DNA of 64,000 nt from Gracilibacillus massiliensis (GCF_001458115.1 NZ_CZRP01000013.1:868001-932000), one strand, 5' to 3'; positions 8,854-17,493 are shown, counted from the stretch's first letter. The notes: generated from the sequence alone by a model not told the origin. A program made the numbers and translations.

Positions 8854-9519
8854 TTATCCCCCAGATTTCGTTAAATTTTGATAGATTCTGTAGAAAAGTG
8901 AAAAAGTAATAAAACTGATCATACTACCTGTGAAAAATAGTAGTAGAAAAGGTAAACCATTTACACTGACATAGATGATCAGAAAACTGGTACCGATCGT
9001 TCCCAAAAATAAGACCGGACTGCCAAAGGTAAGAAAGAGTGCTTTTTTCAAAACAGCACGTATCGCGATAGCATAATGTACCATCACCGACATTACGGTC
9101 AATGTATAGACATAAAGCACGACACCGAAAACGATAAATGCAAACAACAAGACGGTATGGTCTGCTTGTAAGTACACGACATCAGCTATCATGATCGCCC
9201 ACAGAGGCGTGAGCAGAAAACCAATCTTCATGCTTACCTTATAATTATCGCGGTAGTGTCTTAAAAATGCCTGCATGATCGACTTTTGTTCACGATCTAC
9301 TATCCAGTCTCGTACCGAAGCGAACATTGCTGCTGTTGCAGGAAACAGTAGAAAAGGCATGAGAATCGCGATTAGTGTAAATAGTAGTGGAATCGATCGG
9401 CCTTCTGTGAACAAGGCACCGAGCACTAAAAAGACGATCGGCAGCTGAAAGGCCAGCCATAATAAATTAACGACCGAAAAACGCATGATCCATTCCGCTA
9501 CTTTATAGACACCTGTCAT
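8854..9519 (-). CDS. YesL-type membrane protein (DUF624)
   Basis: 221 residues from the ATG at 9519, chosen because GAGGTGGGATCA lies directly before it. It has about five hydrophobic segments and the N-terminal MTGVYKVAEWIMRF-VNLLWL pattern of the YesL/DUF624 family, which is repeatedly found beside carbohydrate ABC importers in Bacillales. No biochemical role is established; an accessory role in sugar uptake is inferred from context. It lies between the permease and the alpha-glucosidase genes, with only 2 bp to the latter. Confidence 0.8.
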   Translation of the reverse strand: MTGVYKVAEWIMRFSVVNLLWLAFQLPIVFLVLGALFTEGRSIPLLFTLIAILMPFLLFPATAAMFASVRDWIVDREQKSIMQAFLRHYRDNYKVSMKIGFLLTPLWAIMIADVVYLQADHTVLLFAFIVFGVVLYVYTLTVMSVMVHYAIAIRAVLKKALFLTFGSPVLFLGTIGTSFLIIYVSVNGLPFLLLFFTGSMISFITFSLFYRIYQNLTKSGG

Positions 9520-9535
9520 TGATCCCACCTCATTT

Positions 9536-10345
9536 CTACTTAACGGCACCTTCTGATACTCCGGCAAGAATTTGTTTCTGCGCGATAAAATAACCGATAA
9601 TAACCGGAATGATCGCAATCGTTAAGCCGGCTAGAGCTAAATGCCATTGCTTCGTATACTGACCGAAGAAATAGAACATTTTCAACGGTATTGTAGCGTT
9701 ATTTTCGTTCAAGACTAATGATGGTAAAAGGTAGTCATTCCAAATCCAGATGACATTCAGAATCCCAACCGTCATTGAGATCGGTTTTAATAATGGAAAA
9801 ATGATATGACGGAAGGTCTGGAATTTATTCGCCCCATCAATAATCGCTGCTTCATCGAGTGATTTCGAGATTCCGGTCATCGCACCATGATAAAGGAAGA
9901 TTGATAAACTCGAGCCAAAGCCTAAATACATAAAAATCAGACCTGCCTGGTTTAGCATATCAACTTTTCCAAAAAGTGATACTAATGGAATCATGACCGA
10001 TTGGAACGGAATCAGCATCGCTCCGACAAAGATAAGCAAAATAATCGAACTTAATTTACTTTTGTTACGTGCTAGCGCATAGCCTGCCATCGATGAGAAA
10101 AAGACGATAATCGCAATACTTACGACAGATACGATGATCGAATTGGTCAACGAACGGACAAAATCAAGGTCAATAAACGCTTCGACAAAGTTACTTGTCT
10201 GTACTTCCTGTGGCAAGCCTAATACGTCAGTAAAAATTTCTTTCTTCGACTTGAAAGCATTGACGATCATTAAATAAAACGGCGCGATCCAAACGAGACC
10301 AAGTAACAATGCGAAAATTTCTCCAATGTATGTTTTTCTTTTCAT
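9536..10345 (-). CDS. Sugar ABC transporter permease, MalG type
   Basis: 269 residues with six predicted membrane helices. The EAA loop that docks the ATPase is visible as DEAAIIDGANKFQTF-HIIFPLLKP near residues 160-185. Together with the next gene it forms the membrane channel for an alpha-glucoside. Its ATG overlaps the upstream permease stop (TAATG), so the two subunits are translationally coupled. Confidence 0.9.
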   Translation of the reverse strand: MKRKTYIGEIFALLLGLVWIAPFYLMIVNAFKSKKEIFTDVLGLPQEVQTSNFVEAFIDLDFVRSLTNSIIVSVVSIAIIVFFSSMAGYALARNKSKLSSIILLIFVGAMLIPFQSVMIPLVSLFGKVDMLNQAGLIFMYLGFGSSLSIFLYHGAMTGISKSLDEAAIIDGANKFQTFRHIIFPLLKPISMTVGILNVIWIWNDYLLPSLVLNENNATIPLKMFYFFGQYTKQWHLALAGLTIAIIPVIIGYFIAQKQILAGVSEGAVK

Positions 10346-11211
10346 TACATGTCAACCTCTCGTTTCTTATTGTAGTAGACTTGTGTTAAGGAAATAATCG
10401 CCACGATCAGAAAGAAAACAACGGCTTTTGCTTGTCCGTAAGCCATCTCGTTTGAACTGAACGCTGTTTTTACAATTTCCATTGCCACCATTTGTGTCGA
10501 TTCAAATGGTCCCCCGTTCGTTAAGGAAAGGTTCTGATCATACATTTTAAATGATGTCGATAAGGTTAAAAACATACTTACGGTAAACGCTGGTGCAACA
10601 AGTGGAAAGGTAATATTTTTGAAGCGTTGGAAACTGTTTGCTCCATCAATTTTGGCAGCTTCGATCAGTTCGTTCGGAATGTTTTGCAAATAAGCAATGT
10701 AAATGATCATAATGTAACCAGCCATTTGCCAAACCGTTAAAATAACTAGCCCCCAAAAACCTGTAGTTGTCGTTGATAACCAGCCTTGCAAGCCTGCAAT
10801 ACCGAGTGCTTCCCCAATATCTGAAAACACGCTAATGAAGATAAATTGCCAGATAAACCCGAGAATCAAACCACCAATTAAGTTTGGCATAAAGAAAACG
10901 GTTCGAAGCAGGTTGGCTGACTTCAATTTACGTGTCACAATTAAAGCTAAAGATAAACCAAAGAAATTAAGCAGAATCACTGTTACTACTGAAAATTTAA
11001 TGGTAAACCATAATGAATTTAGAAATGCTGTATCATGTATTAAACGTGTATAATTCTCAAAACCGATAAACGTTGTTGCCCGGAGTCCATCCCAGTCGGT
11101 AAAAGAGTAGAACGTTCCGTAAAGTAATGGAACAATTACAACAAGCGCTAAAGCTAGCAATACCGGAGAGAGAAATAACCAAAAGGAAAGATCACGATTA
11201 CGCACCTTCAT
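10345..11211 (-). CDS. Sugar ABC transporter permease, MalF type
   Basis: About 288 residues, six membrane helices, EAA loop ELIEAAKIDGANSFQRF-NITFPL. The start is uncertain: the ATG at 11211 sits immediately after GGAGGGG (too close), while a GTG at 11205 has ideal spacing of 6 bp; both give almost the same protein (MKVRNRDL... or VRNRDL...). A stem-loop separates it from the binding-protein gene. No ATP-binding subunit is encoded nearby. Confidence 0.88.
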   Translation of the reverse strand: MKVRNRDLSFWLFLSPVLLALALVVIVPLLYGTFYSFTDWDGLRATTFIGFENYTRLIHDTAFLNSLWFTIKFSVVTVILLNFFGLSLALIVTRKLKSANLLRTVFFMPNLIGGLILGFIWQFIFISVFSDIGEALGIAGLQGWLSTTTTGFWGLVILTVWQMAGYIMIIYIAYLQNIPNELIEAAKIDGANSFQRFKNITFPLVAPAFTVSMFLTLSTSFKMYDQNLSLTNGGPFESTQMVAMEIVKTAFSSNEMAYGQAKAVVFFLIVAIISLTQVYYNKKREVDM

Positions 11212-11238
11212 CCCCTCCATTCTATTGATGTAAATACA

Positions 11239-11265
11239 CATAGCAAGCAACGGATGCTTGCTATG
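11239..11265 (-). promoter_or_regulatory. Intercistronic stem-loop between binding protein and permease genes
   Basis: Perfect 11-bp arms CATAGCAAGCA (11239-11249) and TGCTTGCTATG (11255-11265) with a 5-nt loop, directly after the binding-protein stop and without a long T-run. In maltose operons such a hairpin protects the upstream mRNA and lowers permease expression; the same role is inferred here. Confidence 0.65.
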
Positions 11266-11277
11266 CGTCTCTTTATT

Positions 11278-12573
11278 TTATTGTCTAGTTGATTCCCATT
11301 CTGCAATTGCTGCATCGATTGCTTCTTCAAATGTCGCTTCATCACCAAGGTAACGCTGGATATTTGAACCTAAAGCATCTTGCCCCCACATTGTTGGGTA
11401 ACCAGAGAAGATCCATCCGATTGTGTTACCAGCTTCTGAATATTCATATACTTCTTTTGATAATGGATCGACAATTTTATCTGTGTCATATCCTTCGTAA
11501 GCAGGAATAAATTTAAATTCTTCCAATACTGCTGTTTTACCAGCTTCTGAAGTATACATCCAATCCAAGAAATCTTTCGCTGCCTGGATCTCTTCATCTG
11601 TTCCTTCATTGTTCACTGCCCAATAGTTTGGCACACCAACCGGAATACTACCTTCATGACCTTCTACAGGGATTGGAATAATACCAATATTTTGTGCTAC
11701 TTCCTCATCCATTTGCTGAATGGAAGGATACACCCAGTTTCCTTGCTGGATCATCGCCACGCGCTCAAGTGAGAAGTACTCTTCTACTTGTTGAGAATAA
11801 TCAAGACTTAGAACAGGACCAACTGAATAATCTGCCTGTAGATCAATAAAACGCTTGAACTCATCTGCTCTTTCAAATGCTAGCGTTTCTGCCTGATACG
11901 CTTTCATTACGTCCTGATCAAATTCTGGTGATAGGTAAGCATTGGCAGCATGGTCACCAATAACCCATCCTTCTTTACCAGGAAAAGCAAAGACACTGTC
12001 AATTCCTAAATCTTCTTTCATGCCATCAAGTGTTTGAACCGCTTCTTCCAAATCTTCATATGTTAAAAGCTCATCTGGATTAATCCCAGCTTCTTCAAAA
12101 ATACGTTTATTGTAAATAAGACCATAACCTTCTTGGTTAAAAGGTAAGCCAAGAATTTCTTCACCATCTTTAACAGTTGATAGCGTACCATCTAATGCCG
12201 CCTCCGCTGCTTTTGTGTCTGATAAATCAGTTAAGTATTCACGATAATCCTCTACACCTTGTGGACCACCGATATTAAAAATGTGTGGTGCCTCACCTGA
12301 ATTAAATTCTGTTTTAAGTACTGGATCATAATCCGTACCGCCACCAACTGTTTTCACAGAAATTGATACATCTGGATTTTCTTCTTGATATTGTGCAACA
12401 AGATTTTCAAACTGATCTTTAAATTCTACTTTTCCTTGAAATATATCAATCGATACTTGTTCATCTGATCCTTCGCTTTCATTTGCATTGCCAGACTCTT
12501 CATCTGAACCACTGCATGCCGCTAAAGCAACAGTAACTATCAACATCATTAAAACGAATAAAAACTTTTTCAT
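11278..12573 (-). CDS. Extracellular sugar-binding lipoprotein, MalE type
   Basis: About 431 residues. Signal peptide with lipobox (VALAACSGSDEES), so it should be lipidated and held at the outer membrane face. The family 1 solute-binding pattern is present: FKDQFENLVAQYQEENPDVSI at the N-terminus and LGLPFNQEGYGLIYNKRIFEEAG in the middle. The ATG at 12573 is preferred over 12579 because AAGGGGCG then has 9-bp spacing. It is the first gene of the five-gene alpha-glucoside operon and delivers substrate to the two permeases. Confidence 0.9.
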   Translation of the reverse strand: MKKFLFVLMMLIVTVALAACSGSDEESGNANESEGSDEQVSIDIFQGKVEFKDQFENLVAQYQEENPDVSISVKTVGGGTDYDPVLKTEFNSGEAPHIFNIGGPQGVEDYREYLTDLSDTKAAEAALDGTLSTVKDGEEILGLPFNQEGYGLIYNKRIFEEAGINPDELLTYEDLEEAVQTLDGMKEDLGIDSVFAFPGKEGWVIGDHAANAYLSPEFDQDVMKAYQAETLAFERADEFKRFIDLQADYSVGPVLSLDYSQQVEEYFSLERVAMIQQGNWVYPSIQQMDEEVAQNIGIIPIPVEGHEGSIPVGVPNYWAVNNEGTDEEIQAAKDFLDWMYTSEAGKTAVLEEFKFIPAYEGYDTDKIVDPLSKEVYEYSEAGNTIGWIFSGYPTMWGQDALGSNIQRYLGDEATFEEAIDAAIAEWESTRQ

Positions 12574-12606
12574 GATCATTACGCCCCTTTTTATTTAATA
12601 GTTTAA

Positions 12607-12632
12607 ATTGATTGCGCAAACGATTGCATCAA
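12607..12632. promoter_or_regulatory. LacI-family type operator near the start of the alpha-glucoside operon
   Basis: The dyad ATTGATTGC ... TTGCATCAAT surrounds a GCAAACGATTGC core (12616-12627), close to the GCAA-CG-TTGC form bound by LacI/CcpA/MalR regulators. On the minus strand a weak promoter (TTGTTG, then GATACT after 18 bp) lies just upstream, so a bound repressor would block transcription. Which regulator binds is not known; no LacI gene is in the window. Confidence 0.6.
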
Positions 12633-12792
12633 TTTCATAAATAAGAGTATCATAGGATAATAGAAAAAACAACAATTAATTTGGGGTAATTGTTGCCATC
12701 ATTCCAGTATTTTATTGTCTATTCGTTGTTGTGTAAGGGATTTATTTGATTTTAGTTTATGAGGATTTTTTGATATATTTAAACTATTATTT

Positions 12793-12808
12793 GAGCAAAC
12801 GTATGCTC
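12793..12808. promoter_or_regulatory. Second LacI-family type operator
   Basis: GAGCAAACGTATGCTC is a 16-bp dyad with one mismatched pair and a central A-C-G-T. It lies about 175 bp from the first operator. Two such sites could allow DNA looping, as in lac and some mal systems; this is inference. Confidence 0.5.
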
Positions 12809-12856
12809 ATATGAATCTACTTAACGATTCATTTTGCAGGCATTTTTGTGGAGTTA

Positions 12857-13018
12857 GACGGGAAAAGTGGTGTTGTTGACGGGATAAAGGTTCGGCTTGA
12901 CGGGATAAGTCGTGCGCTTCACGGGATATATCCATTTATCCCGTGAAGAGGAGCAAGTATCCCGTGAACAGTAGAGGATATCCCGTCAAGAGAGCCACTT
13001 TTCCCGTGAACAGACTGG
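12857..13018. repeat. 21-bp-phased inverted repeat array B (core ACGGGATA / TATCCCGT)
   Basis: Four forward units start at 12857, 12878, 12899 and 12920; four inverted units start at 12937, 12958, 12979 and 13000. All steps are exactly 21 bp. The architecture is the same as arrays A1-A3, but the core ends ATA rather than AAT. It follows the 3' end of the ferredoxin-NADP reductase gene and may terminate it. Confidence 0.85.
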
Positions 13019-13027
13019 CTTTTTGAC

Positions 13028-14056
13028 TTATTTAAGCAATTCCTGGACAAGCTGTTTGTTCTTTTCTTTAAACATATCGTTGTGCGAAGAGACCATCGCG
13101 ACCTCTCTTGCATCTGGATTGAGGTATTTCTTTGCGCTGTTGACTGCTTTAGCTGCGTCATTGAAGGCTCCTAGGATGAGGTGGACTTTGCCGTCGTATT
13201 TTACTTTGTCCCCTGCTGCATATAGACCGGGAACATTGCTGTCGCCTGGTATGTAAAAGTCATCGATCAAATCAATCGGTAAATCACTATTTTCCAGTAA
13301 CGAAGCATCGCGGTCGAAGCCGTGGTTAATTAATACTTCATCAATTTGAACGGACGTTGTTTCTCCGGTCACCGTATTGGTCAGTTCGACTTGGTCGATT
13401 CTTGTCTTATCGTTTTGTGCATGTAGTTTGCTAATCATTGTCTGAAAAAAGATTTCCACACTGCTGTTGGTTAATTGCGTGATCGCTGCTTCATGGCCTT
13501 GTAACTGATCTCTTCGATAGGTAAGGTATACTTTTTTGGCAATCGGTTCTAGTTCATTGGCCATATCAATCGCGGCATCGCGTCCTCCTGAAATGACGAC
13601 AACTTTATCTTTGAATTTCTGAAAAGATTGCACGGTGTAGTGTAAGTTGGTTAACTCGAAGCGTTCCGAACCCGCTATTTCTAACTTTTGTGGCTGTAAG
13701 ATGCCGCTTCCGGTTGCGATGATCACTGTCTTCGAATAGTGGATTTCCCCTGAACTCCCTGTTAATTCAAAGATACCGTCTGCTCGTTTTGTGATTGATT
13801 CCACTTTTTCATTGAGAACGACGGTTGGTTTAAAGGTTTTCCCCTGCTCTACTAATTGATCGATTAATTGTGCACCAGTCACTGGAAGTAATCCCCCGAC
13901 ATCCCAGATCATTTTTTCCGGATAGACATGTATTTTTCCACCTAGCTTCGGTTGAAATTCGATGATTTTCGTCTTCATCTCTCTTAATCCACTATAAAAA
14001 CTGGAATATAATCCAGCAGGTCCTCCACCTATTATGGTTACTTCGAATATATTCAT
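13028..14056 (-). CDS. Ferredoxin/flavodoxin-NADP reductase, thioredoxin-reductase-like (YumC/YcgT type)
   Basis: 342 residues from the ATG at 14056 (GGAGGCGTCACA before it). FAD-binding GGGPAGLYSSFYSG is at residues 9-22; the NADP-binding segment VVVISGGRDAAIDMANEL is near 150-167; a C-terminal PGLYAAGD closes the FAD site. There is no CXXC redox pair as in thioredoxin reductases, which places it with the Bacillus YumC/YcgT ferredoxin-NADP reductases. It is divergent from a siderophore uptake operon and shares a Fur-like box, so a role in releasing iron from imported chelates is plausible. Confidence 0.85.
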   Translation of the reverse strand: MNIFEVTIIGGGPAGLYSSFYSGLREMKTKIIEFQPKLGGKIHVYPEKMIWDVGGLLPVTGAQLIDQLVEQGKTFKPTVVLNEKVESITKRADGIFELTGSSGEIHYSKTVIIATGSGILQPQKLEIAGSERFELTNLHYTVQSFQKFKDKVVVISGGRDAAIDMANELEPIAKKVYLTYRRDQLQGHEAAITQLTNSSVEIFFQTMISKLHAQNDKTRIDQVELTNTVTGETTSVQIDEVLINHGFDRDASLLENSDLPIDLIDDFYIPGDSNVPGLYAAGDKVKYDGKVHLILGAFNDAAKAVNSAKKYLNPDAREVAMVSSHNDMFKEKNKQLVQELLK

Positions 14057-14083
14057 TGTGACGCCTCCATTTTTCAGAAAATA

Positions 14084-14112
14084 TTGACAACGATTTAACT
14101 TGCTATTATTAT
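14084..14112 (+). promoter_or_regulatory. SigA-type promoter of the siderophore operon
   Basis: TTGACA (14084-14089), a 17-bp spacer and TATTAT (14107-14112). The expected transcription start near 14119 runs straight into the Fur-like box. Confidence 0.75.
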
Positions 14113-14121
14113 TATAAATGA

Positions 14122-14143
14122 AATTGATTCTCAATATCAATTA
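14122..14143. promoter_or_regulatory. Fur-like iron box between divergent iron genes
   Basis: AATTGATTCTCAATATCAAT is an AT-rich inverted repeat that resembles the TGATAAT-N-ATTATCA Fur box with mismatches. Its location between the reductase and the siderophore operon supports iron control. The exact protein (Fur or relative) is inferred. Confidence 0.6.
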
Positions 14144-14167
14144 ATAATTCTGAAAAGAGGAGAAAAA

Positions 14168-15070
14168 ATGAAAAAGTTCATGAGTTTGTTATTATTATCG
14201 ACCCTTCTTCTTGCTGCCTGTGGAGATAGTGATGAATCTGCACATGCAAATAAAGAGGAAGATACGATTACATATGAATCGGAAAATGGTCCGATTGAAC
14301 TGCCAGCCGATCCACAGAGTGTGGTTGTACTAGCAGGTGGTTATGCTGGTGATGTTCTTTCTTTAGATGTGCCATTAGTTGGTGTTGATTCCTGGGGAAA
14401 AGATAATCCTAGTTTCGATTTGGAAGGTGTCGAAGTCGTTTCCGATGAAGATTTAGAAAAGATTATTGAATTGGAACCAGATGTGATTATTGGCCCAAGT
14501 ACGATCAAAAATTATGAGAAAATGAGCGAAATCGCGCCAACGGTTACTTTCACTTACAATGAACATGATTATTTACAACGTCATATTGAAGTGGGTAAAG
14601 TGTTAAATAAAGAAGAGGAAGCTCAAAAATGGGTGGATGATTTCAAGCAGCGTGCAGCACAAGCAGGCGAGGATATTAAAGAGAAGATTGGCGAAGATGC
14701 TACCGTGACTGTTATTGAGAATTTTGATAAAGAATTATATGTATTTGGTGATAACTGGGGACGTGGAACAGAGATACTTTATCAAGCAATGGGACTAAAG
14801 ATGCCTGAGAGTGTGGAAGAAGTCGCACTTGAAGATGGTTATTATACCTTATCTTTAGAAGTTCTCCCTGATTATGTTGGTGACTATCTTGTGATCAGTA
14901 AGACAGAGGAAACCGAATCTTCTTTTATGGAAACAGAGACATATAACAATATTCCTGCTGTTCAAAATGATCAGGTATTTGTAGCGGATGCGGAAACCTT
15001 TTATTTCAATGACCCGATCACATTGGATAACCAATTAGATTTTTTTACGGAAAGCTTTTTAGCAGAGTAA
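14168..15070 (+). CDS. Iron-siderophore binding lipoprotein (FecB/FhuD family)
   Basis: 300 residues with lipobox LLLAACGDSDES. The family pattern is visible: PADPQSVVVLAGGYAGDVLSL, then a EKIIELEPDVIIGPS segment and the long central helix before DATVTVIENFDKELYVFG. It captures a ferric siderophore outside the cell and passes it to the two FecCD permeases that follow. AGAGGAG precedes the ATG. Which siderophore is bound cannot be told. Confidence 0.88.
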   Translation: MKKFMSLLLLSTLLLAACGDSDESAHANKEEDTITYESENGPIELPADPQSVVVLAGGYAGDVLSLDVPLVGVDSWGKDNPSFDLEGVEVVSDEDLEKIIELEPDVIIGPSTIKNYEKMSEIAPTVTFTYNEHDYLQRHIEVGKVLNKEEEAQKWVDDFKQRAAQAGEDIKEKIGEDATVTVIENFDKELYVFGDNWGRGTEILYQAMGLKMPESVEEVALEDGYYTLSLEVLPDYVGDYLVISKTEETESSFMETETYNNIPAVQNDQVFVADAETFYFNDPITLDNQLDFFTESFLAE

Positions 15071-15074
15071 AGTG

Positions 15075-16070
15075 ATGACAACTAATCGTTTTTTTTCTAT
15101 TAAATTAATGGCTAGTATCCTTCTACTATTGTTTGCTAGTTTGTTAGCGATGCGATTTGGCGCTGCGGACACTTCGATTAAAGATGTTTGGTTCGCGATG
15201 ACCGGAAGTCAGGAGTCAGATACGATTATAATACTTCAGGAAATCCGTTTTCCCAGGGTAGTGGCGACGATTTTTGTTGGGGCTGCTTTAGCGGTGGCAG
15301 GGGCGATTATGCAAGGGGTGACACGAAATCCCTTAGCAGACCCCGGAATACTTGGTGTGTCAGCAGGTGCTAATGTCGCACTTGCTTTCACGATTGCTCT
15401 TTTTCCTTCTGCTAATTATTTCATGGTGATGATCGCTTGTTTTATCGGCGCATCGATCGGGACATTGCTAGTGATTGGAATCAGCTCGATCAGTGAAACC
15501 GGCTTTTCCGCGCTACGAATTGTCTTGGCAGGTTCAGCGGTTTCTGCCTTTCTTTATGCAGTGGCTGATGGAATTGGCATTTACTTCAAAATTTCAAAAG
15601 ACGTTTCCATGTGGACGGCTGGTGGCTTTATTGGTGCCAATTGGAATCAATTACAAGTGATCCTGCCTTTTATTGTGATCAGCCTTGTTGTTGCCTTATT
15701 ATTGACACGGCAACTCTCGATCCTTAGTTTGGATGAAGATGTGGCAGTCGGATTAGGACAATCGATTATTTTGATAAAAACGGTCTTTTTTTTGTTGATT
15801 AGTATTTTGGCTGGTGCTGCTGTTGCCCTAGTGGGAAACTTAGCATTTATCGGATTAATGATTCCTCATATCGTTCGTGCGGTGGTTGGCTCTAATTATC
15901 AACGCATCATTCCATTGTCGATAACGATTGGTGCTACGTTTATGGTCTTGGCGGAAACAGTAGGAAGAACGATTAATGCGCCTTATGAAACATCTGTCGC
16001 AGCGATTGTGTCGATTGTCGGCTTGCCGTTTTTCTTAATTATCGTTAGGAAAGGGGCGAAAGCGGTATGA
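15075..16070 (+). CDS. Siderophore ABC transporter permease, FecCD family (1)
   Basis: 331 residues with about nine to ten membrane helices. Family hallmarks: RFPRVVATIFVGAALAVAGAIMQGVTRNPLADPGILGVSAGAN at residues about 55-97 and the ATPase-docking FIGLMIPHIVRAVVG near 265-280. It starts 4 bp after the binding-protein stop; the in-frame GTG at 15072 is an alternative start. It forms a heterodimer with the next gene product. Confidence 0.9.
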   Translation: MTTNRFFSIKLMASILLLLFASLLAMRFGAADTSIKDVWFAMTGSQESDTIIILQEIRFPRVVATIFVGAALAVAGAIMQGVTRNPLADPGILGVSAGANVALAFTIALFPSANYFMVMIACFIGASIGTLLVIGISSISETGFSALRIVLAGSAVSAFLYAVADGIGIYFKISKDVSMWTAGGFIGANWNQLQVILPFIVISLVVALLLTRQLSILSLDEDVAVGLGQSIILIKTVFFLLISILAGAAVALVGNLAFIGLMIPHIVRAVVGSNYQRIIPLSITIGATFMVLAETVGRTINAPYETSVAAIVSIVGLPFFLIIVRKGAKAV

Positions 16071-17074
16071 TCGATAACCGAATCAAAAAACAACGAGCGA
16101 TTATTATAGTACTCGTGACGTTGCTTGTGTTAACGGCGCTGTTGAGTTTAGGTATGGGGGCTTCTTCGGTCTCTTTTGGACGGATTATTCCTACACTATT
16201 CGGTGATGGAACTTTTAAAGAAGAGTTTGTACTTTTTTCCGTTCGTTTGCCTCGGATCTTTATTACGATATTAGCAGGAATGGCTTTGGCGTTGTCTGGC
16301 GCTATTTTGCAAAGTATTACACGAAATGACTTAGCAGACCCTGGAATTATTGGGATCAATGCTGGTGCGGGAATCGGTGTAGCGGTCTTCTTTTTATATT
16401 TTCCAATAGAAGCAGGTAGTTTTGTCTATGTCTTGCCAATTGTTGCTTTTGTCAGTGCACTGTTAATCGCTGCGTTGATTTATATTTTTTCTTATACAAA
16501 AGGTAGCGGGATTCAGCCGATTAAGTTGATTTTGGTCGGTGTCGGTTTTTCACTTGCATGTTCAGGTGGGATGGTTGTGATGATTTCATCTGCTGCTGAT
16601 GAAAAGGTGGATTTTATCGCTAAGTGGCTTGCTGGTTCGATCTGGGGAACAGATTGGCCGTTTATTGTTGCCTTATTACCATGGCTAGTTCTGCTGGTTC
16701 CATTTATTTTTTATAAGGCCAGTAAATTAGATTTGTTAGCTTTTAGTGAGCCTGTTGCTGTAGGTGTCGGCGTCAAGGTTGAAAAGGAACGATTATTATT
16801 ACTGATCGCAGCCGTTGCCCTAGCCGCTGCCGCTGTTTCTGTTACGGGCGGGATTTCATTTATTGGATTAATGGCTCCCCATATTGCTAAATCACTGATC
16901 GGTCCCAGAAATCATCTTTTTATTCCGATTGCGATGTTGATGGGAGGGCTGTTGTTACTTGTGGCAGATACAATTGGGCGTAATGCAGTTGAGCCTGAAG
17001 GTATTGCAGCTGGGCTTGTGACAGCATTGATTGGTGCGCCTTATTTTATTGTTTTGTTGTTGCGGAAGAAATGA
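16067..17074 (+). CDS. Siderophore ABC transporter permease, FecCD family (2)
   Basis: 335 residues, same family as the preceding gene: RLPRIFITILAGMALALSGAILQSITRNDLADPGIIGINAGAG near 58-100 and FIGLMAPHIAKSLIGP near 272-287. Its ATG overlaps the preceding stop by 4 bp (ATGA). No FecE-type ATPase follows, so the importer must use an ATPase encoded elsewhere, as Bacillus does with YusV. Confidence 0.9.
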   Translation: MIDNRIKKQRAIIIVLVTLLVLTALLSLGMGASSVSFGRIIPTLFGDGTFKEEFVLFSVRLPRIFITILAGMALALSGAILQSITRNDLADPGIIGINAGAGIGVAVFFLYFPIEAGSFVYVLPIVAFVSALLIAALIYIFSYTKGSGIQPIKLILVGVGFSLACSGGMVVMISSAADEKVDFIAKWLAGSIWGTDWPFIVALLPWLVLLVPFIFYKASKLDLLAFSEPVAVGVGVKVEKERLLLLIAAVALAAAAVSVTGGISFIGLMAPHIAKSLIGPRNHLFIPIAMLMGGLLLLVADTIGRNAVEPEGIAAGLVTALIGAPYFIVLLLRKK

Positions 17075-17103
17075 GAGGGGCATTATGCATGTTCCTCTTA
17101 TTT
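17073..17103 (+). terminator. Probable terminator after the siderophore operon
   Basis: GAGAGGGGCAT ... ATGTTCCTCTT forms an imperfect hairpin (two G-T pairs) around TATGC, ending in a short TTATTT run, directly at the operon stop. Confidence 0.5.
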
Positions 17104-17493
17104 CAAGTATTGCTTTATTTCATCTAATGATCTGTGTTCATATACGTTCTCGATTATCTTTTCTAAGGTTGCGATGTCTTGTTGTTTTATTTGTTGGATC
17201 ATTTCGGCAGGGACGGCTTCTATATATTTTTCAATGAGCTTAATCGCCGTGTTCGCTAAAGTAGTTGAAGCTTCTTCTTCTCACCCCTTTTGTTCCAAGC
17301 GTTCTGTCAAGGTCATCACGATATCGCTCCCTTCAGGAACCCAAAAACGTGCGAAGGTTCCACTGATTTTCGCCATGATAGACAACAAGTGGAATAATAA
17401 TCGGCAATTTATCAGTTTTTTCTTTAATGGCTTTCTTTTCCCATATTTTCATCATGTATTTAAGTAATTGAAAAGGTGTATTATTGCTCAGAT
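17098..17493 (-). pseudogene. Decayed Rpn/YhgA-type recombination-promoting nuclease (PD-(D/E)XK transposase family)
   Basis: On the minus strand, fragments of one protein can be read across frame breaks. The first is FQLLKYMMKIWEKKAIKE, followed by LPIIIPLVVYHGENQWN-RTFLGS and a stop. A later piece reads MTLTERLEQKG-stop-EEEASTTLANTAIKLIEKYIE and ends NVYEHRSLDEIKQYLK. The LP-IIPLVVYHG...WN signature is characteristic of Rpn/YhgA-like proteins. The N-terminal nuclease half is absent. No gene or other signal is seen from 17494 to 17722. Confidence 0.7.

Noticed and set aside
17174-17467. Plus-strand frame of 97 codons near the siderophore operon
   Set aside because: The minus strand of the same region reads as fragments of an Rpn/YhgA protein, which explains the region better.
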